DNA of 64,000 nt from JAOUGY01 sp963792365 (GTDB lineage Bacteria > Actinomycetota > Acidimicrobiia > Spongiisociales > ZC4RG35), in assembly GCA_963792365.1 (NCBI GenBank), contig CAWBVW010000007.1, positions 1 to 64,000 of the forward strand, given 5' to 3'. The translations under genes and the position numbers were made by a program. Of this stretch, positions 57,849 through 64,000 are shown in pieces. The notes beneath the pieces are model-generated. The model saw only the letters and a list, made by a program, of their open reading frames with translations. It was not told where the DNA came from and made no database searches. Position 1 is the stretch's first letter. Each line of letters begins with the position of its first letter.

Positions 57849-58952
57849 ATGAGGATCGAGCGAGTCGACGTCTTCCCGGTGGCGGTGCCGCTGGCCAAGC
57901 CACTGAAGATGGCGGTCGCCACGGTCCACGAGCGAACGTGCATCGTGGTTCGCATCGTCACCGACGACGGCATCGAAGGTCTCGGCGAGGCCGTCGTCGC
58001 TCTCTACTTCAGCGGTGAGAGCCTGGCGTCGTCCGCCCATCTCATCCGCGACGTTTTCGCCCCGGTGCTCGTCGGCAAGGATCCGCGGGACCTATACGTG
58101 CTTCGCCGACTGATGCGCAGGATCGCCATCCACAACAACGCCGCCCGGGCGGCGGTCGAGATGGCGCTCGTCGACATCGTCGCCCGTTCCGCCGGCATGC
58201 CCTTGTTCCAGTACTACGGCGGACGGTCGCGGGACGCGGTGCCCACCATCTGGCACGTCTCCGGTGGCGACCCGGCCTCGAACGCCGAGGACGCCGCTCG
58301 GGCGGTCCACGAAGACGGGTTCCGCCTGGTGAAGGTCAAGGTCGGGCGAGACGTCGACGTCGACATCGCCAAGGTGGCCGCCGTCCGCGAGGCGATCGGC
58401 CCAGACGTGATGCTCCTGCCCGACGCCAACCAGGGCTGGGACGTCACCTCTGCTCTGCGGTTCTGCCACGGTGTGGCCGAATACGAGCCCGACTTCCTCG
58501 AGCAGCCGGTGATCGAGAGCGACATCCTCGGCATGGCCAAGGTCAACGCCGGTCCGGTGCCGATCGCGGGCGACGAGGGCGTCTTCGACGCAGCCTCGCT
58601 CCGGACCCACATAGAACTCGGAGCGGTCAGCGCGGTGGTCACGAAGCTCATGAAGGCGGCCGGACCGCTCGGCGTCCGAGAGGTGTTCGCAGTCGCGGAT
58701 GCAGCCGGAATCGGCGTCCACTTCGCCGGTATGGCGGGGCAGACCTCGATCGGGGCCGCCCATGCAGCGCACCTGGCGATGGCTGTCCCCAACCTCAGAT
58801 ACGGATCTGGGATCTGCCCCTATTACCTGGAGGGCGACGTCGTGACCGAGCCCTTCAAGGCAATCGACGGCATGCTCCACCCGCCGGAGAAGCCGGGTCT
58901 GGGCCTCGCCCTCGACGAGAAATCCGTCGGTCGGTTCCTGGTCGATCTGTGA
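57849..58952 (+). CDS. Enolase-superfamily enzyme, mandelate racemase/muconate cycloisomerase type
   Basis: A 367-aa MR/MLE barrel enzyme. The catalytic KxK is Lys162 and Lys164 in LVKVKVG. Metal ligands are in LLPDANQGW (about 188-196), FLEQPV (about 216-221) and AGDEGV (about 242-247), and a further lysine lies in VVTKLMKAAG (about 264), the pattern of the MLE subgroup. It would cycloisomerise, racemise or dehydrate a carboxylate. ATG 57849 follows GCAGGAGGCGGGG. It is coupled by GTGA to a Gfo/Idh/MocA gene. Confidence 0.88.
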   Translation: MRIERVDVFPVAVPLAKPLKMAVATVHERTCIVVRIVTDDGIEGLGEAVVALYFSGESLASSAHLIRDVFAPVLVGKDPRDLYVLRRLMRRIAIHNNAARAAVEMALVDIVARSAGMPLFQYYGGRSRDAVPTIWHVSGGDPASNAEDAARAVHEDGFRLVKVKVGRDVDVDIAKVAAVREAIGPDVMLLPDANQGWDVTSALRFCHGVAEYEPDFLEQPVIESDILGMAKVNAGPVPIAGDEGVFDAASLRTHIELGAVSAVVTKLMKAAGPLGVREVFAVADAAGIGVHFAGMAGQTSIGAAHAAHLAMAVPNLRYGSGICPYYLEGDVVTEPFKAIDGMLHPPEKPGLGLALDEKSVGRFLVDL

Positions 58953-59935
58953 GCGACCTCGCCCTCGGGATCGTCGGGCTCGGAAACTGGGGTGATCGCC
59001 TGGCGCAGGCCGTGGACAAGGTGTCGGGGGCGAGGCTTCAGGTTTGCTTCGCCCGCTCGCGTGAGACTCGAGAAGGGTTTGCGGAGCGCCATGGATGCAG
59101 TCCTGCCGACTCCATGGAGGCACTGCTCGCCGAAGATCTCGACGGTGTCCTCGTCGCCACCCCGCACTCGACCCACCGAGAGGTGGTCACCGCGATCGCC
59201 GAATCCGGTCACAACCTCATGGTGGAGAAGCCACTGGCGCTCACGACCGACGATGCACGGGCGTGCGTCGAGGCAGCCGAGCGGGGGAACGCGATCCTCC
59301 ACGTCGCCCACTTCCGCCGTCGCCTATCGGCGACTCGAGCGCTCAAGGCTGCGATCGACGAGGGACGGCTCGGACGGATCAACGCCGCCCACGGTTGGTT
59401 CTCCCGGGTGTGGGGTCCGCAGACCCACCGGCCTTGGCGCGACGACCCTTCCGAGTCACCGCTCGGAGGAATGACCGCCCTCGGAGTCCACATCGTGGAC
59501 AACTTCCACTACCTGGTCGGACCCATCGCCCGGGTCACTTGTATCTCCAAGCAGGTCGAGGGCATCACGGGCATCGATGACATCACCATGGCCATGTTCG
59601 AGTTCGAGAATGGGGCCGTTGGCCAGCTCGGCACCTCCCTTCGTGCTCCGTTCCACTGCACGACATCGGTGTTCGGCACCCAGGGAGCCGGCTACAGCCT
59701 CGACGACGGAACGCGATTCCTGTTCCAGGGTCGCGACGACCGGACGCCGCAGGAGCTGCCCGTCGATCCCGTGAACGGCGTGGCGGCAAACCTCGAAGCC
59801 TTCTGCGAGTCGGTGCGCACCGGTGAGCCGCCGGAGACAGGCGGTCGCGAGGCATTCGCCGTCGTCGCCGTGATGCAAGCGATGCAGCTCAGCGCCGAGA
59901 CCGGCGGATCCCCCGTCGACGTCGAGCGGTTCTGA
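58949..59935 (+). CDS. Gfo/Idh/MocA-family NAD(P)-dependent oxidoreductase
   Basis: A 328-aa dehydrogenase with Rossmann motif LGIVGLGNWGDRLAQAVD (about 6-23), EKPLALTTDDARAC (about 94-107) and the histidine in GVHIVDNFHYLVG (about 179-191). The GTG start overlaps the enolase-superfamily stop. With that enzyme it forms a two-gene unit, probably an oxidation next to an isomerisation or dehydration of a sugar acid or cyclitol-like compound. Confidence 0.87.
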   Translation: MSDLALGIVGLGNWGDRLAQAVDKVSGARLQVCFARSRETREGFAERHGCSPADSMEALLAEDLDGVLVATPHSTHREVVTAIAESGHNLMVEKPLALTTDDARACVEAAERGNAILHVAHFRRRLSATRALKAAIDEGRLGRINAAHGWFSRVWGPQTHRPWRDDPSESPLGGMTALGVHIVDNFHYLVGPIARVTCISKQVEGITGIDDITMAMFEFENGAVGQLGTSLRAPFHCTTSVFGTQGAGYSLDDGTRFLFQGRDDRTPQELPVDPVNGVAANLEAFCESVRTGEPPETGGREAFAVVAVMQAMQLSAETGGSPVDVERF

Positions 59936-60037
59936 CGGACGCCCAGAATGGGGACCTTCCGAGAGGCGAAGCAGGGGGATTCCACACTCATGACAACCGG
60001 CGAGGAGAGGCGTCCCTTGCCAGCCGACAGCATTGTG

Positions 60038-60056
60038 ATCCTGTATCGTGCATGAT
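60038..60056. promoter_or_regulatory. 19-bp GntR-type operator G9
   Basis: ATCCTGTATCGTGCATGAT, a strong match to the recurring site with nearly symmetrical arms. It ends 27 bases before the TauD-family start at 60084. Confidence 0.7.
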
Positions 60057-60083
60057 GTCAGATCCACGAGGCGGGCGATTGAA

Positions 60084-61112
60084 ATGCAGGTATTGCGAGA
60101 GCAGATCACGGGTTCGTCGGCATGGGTGGGACCCGACCTCCAGACGAGCGACGAGTGGATCGAGCACCTCGACGCCGACGCCGTCGCCGAGATCGACGGC
60201 GCCGTCGCCGGTGTCGAGGAGCGCGGCCTCTCGATTCCATTCGAACGGGAGTCGTTCCCGTTGCCGAGGACGTCGGCGTTGCTCGAGCGCATCGCCGATC
60301 GCCTCGAGGACGGTCTGGGTTTCGTGCTCGTCCGCGGCATCCCCCGGGAGCGATACACCGCGCATCAATGCGAGCTCATCTATTGGGGGTTCGCGGTCAA
60401 CCTCGGCACACCGATCTCACAGAACACGCGAGGGCACCTTCTGGGCCACGTCCGCGACGAGGGCAAGAGCTTCGAGGATCCGACCGTCCGGGGATACCAG
60501 ACCAGCGCCAAGATGGACTTCCACGCCGATCAGCTGCCGGTCGACATCCTCGGGCTGTTCTGCGTGCGCGACGCCAAGTCGGGCGGCGAGAGCGCACTGG
60601 TGAGCGTGGGCGCCGTCCACAACACCTTGCTGGAGGAGCGTCCCGACCTACTCGAGGTGTTGTACAAGCCCTTCAATCTCGATTGGCGGGGCGAGGACCC
60701 ACCCGGAGAGCCAGGGTGGTACACGTCGCCTATGTTCAGCTACGCCGACGGGAAGGTGACGTCGAGGATCACGAGCCGTCAGTATTTCAACACCGTCACC
60801 AGGTTCGGCGATGAGCTGGCGCTGACCGAGATTCAGCGGGAGGCCCTCGATGCCGTCCAGGACATCGCCAATCGTCCGGATCTCCAGCTGTCGATGAGAA
60901 TGCGGCCCGGCGACATGCAGTTCCTCAACAACCACGCCATCCTCCATGCGAGGACCGAGTTCCAGGACCACGAGGACGATGAGCTGAGGCGGCATCTGCT
61001 TCGGATCTGGGTCGCCTTTCCGCCGGAGAAGCGACGGACCCTGGCACCCGAGCTCGCCGATCGATACAGGATCGTCGAGACGGGCGGCATTCCGGCCCGC
61101 GCCACCCCGTGA
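60084..61112 (+). CDS. TauD/TfdA-family 2-oxoglutarate-dependent dioxygenase
   Basis: A 342-aa Fe(II)/2-oxoglutarate dioxygenase. The iron-binding facial triad is His and Asp in MDFHADQL (about 143-150) plus the distal His in NNHAILHARTEF (about 280-291). The 2-oxoglutarate arginine lies in RRHLLRIWVAF (about 296-306). Family members hydroxylate sulfonates, aryloxyacids, carnitine-like or other carboxylates. ATG 60084 is chosen with GAGGCGGGC upstream; a GTG at 60048 would lie inside operator G9. It overlaps the next dehydrogenase gene by GTGA. Confidence 0.87.
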   Translation: MQVLREQITGSSAWVGPDLQTSDEWIEHLDADAVAEIDGAVAGVEERGLSIPFERESFPLPRTSALLERIADRLEDGLGFVLVRGIPRERYTAHQCELIYWGFAVNLGTPISQNTRGHLLGHVRDEGKSFEDPTVRGYQTSAKMDFHADQLPVDILGLFCVRDAKSGGESALVSVGAVHNTLLEERPDLLEVLYKPFNLDWRGEDPPGEPGWYTSPMFSYADGKVTSRITSRQYFNTVTRFGDELALTEIQREALDAVQDIANRPDLQLSMRMRPGDMQFLNNHAILHARTEFQDHEDDELRRHLLRIWVAFPPEKRRTLAPELADRYRIVETGGIPARATP

Positions 61113-62197
61113 CCCGCGGTTCACGTCGGCGAATCGGCGTCGGCGTGGTTGGAGCGGGGCGCATGGGCACACATCGCGCTCGGCTCATCACCGAGCATCC
61201 CGGGGTCGAGTATCTCCACGTCGCCGACATCGACGGCGAGGCCGCCGCACGGCTCGGGACGGAGACGGAGGCCGACCTCATCGGCGACGACCCGGCGGCG
61301 GTCGCCATCGATCCAAGGGTTGACGCGGTCGTGGTGTCCACCCCAGAGGACTCCCACGTCGAAGCCACCATTGCCGCCATCGAATCCGGCAAGCCCGTGC
61401 TGGTCGAAAAGCCCCTTGCGCTGAACGTCACCGACGCATCGAAGCTCGTTGAAGCTGCCAAGACGGCTGCCGTCGATCTACGCGTGGGCTACAGCGCCCG
61501 CTACCTACAGAAGTACTCCGTGGCTCGTGAGCAGGTGAGACAAGGAAAGATCGGCCAGGTCGTCGGCGGATGGACCCGCGTCTACTCGAGCCGCTCTCAG
61601 GGGCTCGCGATGCTCGAACGGTCCGCGCACGCGACCCCCGTCACCGATGTCCTGACCTATCTCGTCGACCTCGTCGGGTGGTACCTCGACGGACCCCTGC
61701 CGGTCGAGGTGACTGCGCGCGGGAACGGTCTGGTCTTTCGGGGGAACGGGTTCGACGTCGACGATCTCACGAGCGCCACGATCGTGTTCTCCGATGGGAC
61801 GGTGTTCGGTTTCGACATCTGCTATTCGTTGCCCATTGGATTCCCGACGACCGGCCAGAGCATACGCTTCGAGGTGATCGGTACCGAAGGCGCAGTGCTC
61901 ATCGACGACGACCACCGAGACCAGATCCTGTTTTCGGAGCGGGGGTACACCAACGCCTACGCGCCTGCCCAGGAGCTGCAGATGGCCTTCCTCGGGAGCC
62001 GCAGCTCCGGCGAGTGGGCGGGCGGGAGGATGTTCGGACGAATCGCCGACGAAACGAGGGCTTGGCTCGACCATCTGACCACCGGATCGCCCTGCCACAT
62101 CACGACCGGACGCGAGGCACTGATCACGCTCGCCGCCACTGCGGCCATCGAAGAGGCCTCCCGCACGGGCGACACCGTGAGGATCGACCTGGGCTGA
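61109..62197 (+). CDS. Gfo/Idh/MocA-family NAD(P)-dependent oxidoreductase
   Basis: A 362-aa dehydrogenase. The Rossmann motif is VGVVGAGRMGTHRARLI (about 11-27) and the catalytic lysine is in EKPLALNVTDASKL (about 110-123). The C-terminal domain differs from the others in lacking the usual GxHxxD pattern: the region reads THATPV-like (ERSAHATPVTDVLTYL, about 170-185). It forms a two-gene operon with the TauD-family oxygenase behind site G9 and probably oxidises the hydroxylated product. Confidence 0.86.
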   Translation: MTRGSRRRIGVGVVGAGRMGTHRARLITEHPGVEYLHVADIDGEAAARLGTETEADLIGDDPAAVAIDPRVDAVVVSTPEDSHVEATIAAIESGKPVLVEKPLALNVTDASKLVEAAKTAAVDLRVGYSARYLQKYSVAREQVRQGKIGQVVGGWTRVYSSRSQGLAMLERSAHATPVTDVLTYLVDLVGWYLDGPLPVEVTARGNGLVFRGNGFDVDDLTSATIVFSDGTVFGFDICYSLPIGFPTTGQSIRFEVIGTEGAVLIDDDHRDQILFSERGYTNAYAPAQELQMAFLGSRSSGEWAGGRMFGRIADETRAWLDHLTTGSPCHITTGREALITLAATAAIEEASRTGDTVRIDLG

Positions 62198-62249
62198 GGC
62201 GGACGTGGCCGTGATCCAACTGCCAGCCCCCGCGTCGCCGCCTACGTAG

Positions 62250-62274
62250 CGACAGAGTCACGAGGTTTCTGTCG
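62250..62274. terminator. Short hairpin in a convergent spacer
   Basis: CGACAGA/TCTGTCG arms (7 bp) around an 11-base loop, 53 bases after the dehydrogenase stop in a 275-base spacer. It is weak as a terminator, and nothing else is recognisable in this spacer. Confidence 0.35.
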
Positions 62275-62472
62275 ATCCGCCATCAGCCAAGCGGCGATCA
62301 CTCACTCGACGATCTCGCCACGCTCTGCCGGTTCCATCATCATGTGGCCGGACACGGGTTCGCCACGGACCCCGACAGGCTGGCGGGCCGACGCCGACTC
62401 AGACCTCCGCCCTGACGAAGAAGCATCGATGCTCCGACCCATTCGACCGTACTTCGTGCGCCCGCGCGGCAG

Positions 62473-63258
62473 TCAGAACAGGCCGGCGGTGCCCCCACCG
62501 TCGACTGAGATCGACGTGCCCTGGATGTGGCGTGACTCCGGGAGACACAAGAACACCGCGAGGTTGGCGACGTCTCCGGACTCACCGAGCCGGCGAATGC
62601 CCTGCCGGTCGACGATCCGCTGCTCGAACTCGTCCGGTGTGATTCCTGCCGCATCGGCGCGTGCCTTCATCAACGTGTGATGCCGCTCGGTTCGGGTCTG
62701 GCCCGGATGGATCGTGTTGACGTTGACGTCGTCGCGCAGACCCTGGCCCGCCAGAGCCTTGCTGAAATTGGCGAAGGCGGCGTTGACTGCTCCGCCGATG
62801 GCGATGTCAGGCGACGGGGTCCTGGCCAGGCCGCCGATGATGTTGACCACGGTCCCCTTCGACGCGACGAGTTGGGGCCAGAAGAGCCGGGATAGGCGCA
62901 CGGCGCCATGGAACTTCAGGGCAAACCCGTCCATCCAGGCCTCGTCGGGAAGATCCAGGAATGGCCCCGCCTTGGTCGCCCCGGCGCAGTTGACGAGGAT
63001 GTCGACACCGTCGAACAGCTCCAATGTTCGCGCATGGAGCGCCTCACACCCCTCGCCCGTTCGGAGATCTCCGGCCACTGTCTCCACGCGACGTCCGGTG
63101 CCGGACGTGATGGTGGAGGCGGTCGATGCCAGGTCCTCCTCGGTACGTGCGGCCAGCAGGCAATCGGCGCCTTCTGCGGCGAGCGCACCGGCGATCGCCG
63201 CCCCGATACCCTTGCTCCCTCCGGTGACCACCGCCACCTTGTCATCGAGTCGTCCCAT
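62473..63258 (-). CDS. Short-chain dehydrogenase/reductase lacking the YxxxK motif
   Basis: A 261-aa SDR-fold protein. The cofactor motif TGGSKGIGAAIA (residues 12-23) and NCAGA (about 90-94) are normal, and the C-terminus ISVDGGGTAGLF is typical. The catalytic region is not: residues 139-143 read NIIGG where a Ser is usual, and residues 152-162 read IAIGGAVNAAF in place of YxxxK. Related SDR proteins with GGxxNAA exist in actinobacteria and proteobacteria, so this may be an established non-classical subgroup. It overlaps the ATP-grasp gene by 17 bases. Confidence 0.82.
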   Translation of the reverse strand: MGRLDDKVAVVTGGSKGIGAAIAGALAAEGADCLLAARTEEDLASTASTITSGTGRRVETVAGDLRTGEGCEALHARTLELFDGVDILVNCAGATKAGPFLDLPDEAWMDGFALKFHGAVRLSRLFWPQLVASKGTVVNIIGGLARTPSPDIAIGGAVNAAFANFSKALAGQGLRDDVNVNTIHPGQTRTERHHTLMKARADAAGITPDEFEQRIVDRQGIRRLGESGDVANLAVFLCLPESRHIQGTSISVDGGGTAGLF

Positions 63259-64000
63259 CGTCCTCTCCTTCCGCTCGACCCGACACTACGACCACGTCGA
63301 GAATGTGCCAGCCATCCTTCGACCATGCGATCGGGTTCATCTCCATCGCCGCCAGATCCGTCCCTGCGAACGCCTCGCTCGCCATTGACACTAGGCCTGC
63401 CAGCTCGTCTGCCACCCCTGGACCGAGTCGCCCGAGCGCCGTCAACATCCCCGGGACGCCACCGATGAGAGCAGCGGACGCCCTCGTACTCATCGGGGCA
63501 GGGGCGAATCGTTCGAGCCCCATCCCCTCCGCGCCGACACCTCCCGGCCCCACCATGGCCATGGCACCGAACACCGGGTCGTCGAACAGACCCACGATGA
63601 CCTCGAATCCTCCGGCCATTCGCTCAACTCGTACCCCGTCGATCGGGATCCCGGGATGCGCCGTCCCGACCCCTTCGACGATCTCGTCGAAGGCTCTCCG
63701 GACGGCTTCGTCACCCGCGACCCCGAGCCGGACTCCTCCCGCCTCGGTCTTGTGCGTGAGCGCCGCAGAGCTCACCTTGATCGCCACAGGGCCGCCCAGG
63801 CGAGCGGCCACTGCGACGGCTTCATCGGCGTTCATCGCCAAACCGCCCTCGACGACCGGGAGATTCCACGCCGCCAACAGCTCCTTCGCGGCGTGTTCCG
63901 TCGGAGGCACGTCCACCCGGATCGACGACCGTCGGGTCCGCACCATCGGATTCTCAGCCGTCATCGGCAGCGCCGCCATCGCACGCATGGCCGCCCGCGG
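63242..64000 (-). CDS. ATP-grasp domain of an ADP/AMP-forming acyl-CoA ligase (partial, 5' end outside)
   Basis: The C-terminal ATP-grasp-5 domain of the acetyl-CoA synthetase (ADP-forming) type, the beta-like part that activates acids to CoA esters. It shows VPPTEHAAKELLAAWNLPVV, GGPVAIKVSSAALTHKTEAG (about residues 66-85 of the part after the first in-window ATG) and GVRVERMAGGFEVIVGLFDDP. ATG 63988 is possible, but the frame stays open to the window edge (PRAAM), and the segment before the domain looks like the linker of fused alpha-beta ligases. I treat the gene as truncated by the window. Confidence 0.8.
   Translation of the reverse strand, partial: PRAAMRAMAALPMTAENPMVRTRRSSIRVDVPPTEHAAKELLAAWNLPVVEGGLAMNADEAVAVAARLGGPVAIKVSSAALTHKTEAGGVRLGVAGDEAVRRAFDEIVEGVGTAHPGIPIDGVRVERMAGGFEVIVGLFDDPVFGAMAMVGPGGVGAEGMGLERFAPAPMSTRASAALIGGVPGMLTALGRLGPGVADELAGLVSMASEAFAGTDLAAMEMNPIAWSKDGWHILDVVVVSGRAEGEDDGTTR

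Noticed and set aside
1..64000. Mobile island with integrase, transposase or attachment sites
   Set aside because: No such genes or tRNA-flanked direct repeats were seen, and codon use looks uniform by eye; the accessory content alone does not show transfer.

Overview
The window reads as one continuous piece of a high-GC bacterial chromosome. Codon third positions are mostly G or C, many starts are GTG or TTG, and genes are often coupled by ATGA or GTGA stop/start overlaps. F420-type enzymes (a luciferase-like monooxygenase and two pyridoxamine-oxidase-fold proteins), LacI/GntR/IclR regulators and actinobacterial-style lipoproteins suggest an actinobacterium. An Acidimicrobiia-like lineage is my best guess; nothing here proves the genus. 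I see no rRNA, tRNA, CRISPR array, transposase, integrase or phage gene.

The content is almost entirely accessory catabolism and uptake. Region 1-5.6 kb: the tail of an ABC permease, a Tat lipoprotein binding protein, a CrtI-like FAD oxidoreductase, an EamA exporter, a creatinase-like M24 protein and a cupin. Region 5.6-15.4 kb: an amidohydrolase, two bicupin/dehydrogenase divergent pairs, a LacI repressor, an F420-type protein, and an M24 peptidase-E1alpha-E1beta operon. Region 15.4-28 kb: an amidohydrolase, an EamA exporter, a GntR regulator, a cyclic amidohydrolase, two molybdenum hydroxylase large subunits flanking an alpha/beta hydrolase, a cupin, a PPOX protein and a dihydroxypyridine-monooxygenase-like flavoprotein, then a second GntR. 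Region 28-35.8 kb: a zinc dehydrogenase, a DctP-like protein with no signal peptide, an MFS carrier, a degenerate CinA, two Gfo/Idh/MocA dehydrogenases and a frameshifted amidohydrolase. Region 35.8-46.2 kb: an aromatic-acid-like operon (LigI-like hydrolase, beta-hydroxyacid dehydrogenase, amidohydrolase, CMD protein, SurA-like lipoprotein), an FAH-family hydrolase and a complete SsuABC-like importer. Region 46.3-64 kb: an Ldh2-type dehydrogenase, an Asp-box surface protein, a six-gene TPP-enzyme cassette, an amidohydrolase/MmgE operon, an enolase-superfamily operon, a TauD operon, an SDR and an ATP-grasp acyl-CoA ligase running off the end.

Two families of repeated regulatory sites tie these scattered units together. 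Seven intergenic copies of CAAnCGnTTG (mostly CAATCGATTG) fit LacI-family operators, and one LacI repressor is encoded at 8510-9553. Nine copies of a 19-bp site with consensus ATCnTATAnnnTGCAnGAT lie at the 5' ends of other catabolic or transport units and fit a GntR/FCD-type operator; two such regulators are encoded. The inferred picture is a regulatory patchwork in which one or two repressors control uptake and breakdown of a family of related carboxylic or heterocyclic compounds. Paralogues are numerous: six ACMSD-like amidohydrolases, five Gfo/Idh/MocA proteins, four cupin proteins, two M24 proteins and two molybdenum hydroxylases. Several enzymes lack canonical catalytic residues. Intergenic spacers also carry short degenerate heptanucleotide tandem repeats of a few recurring families.
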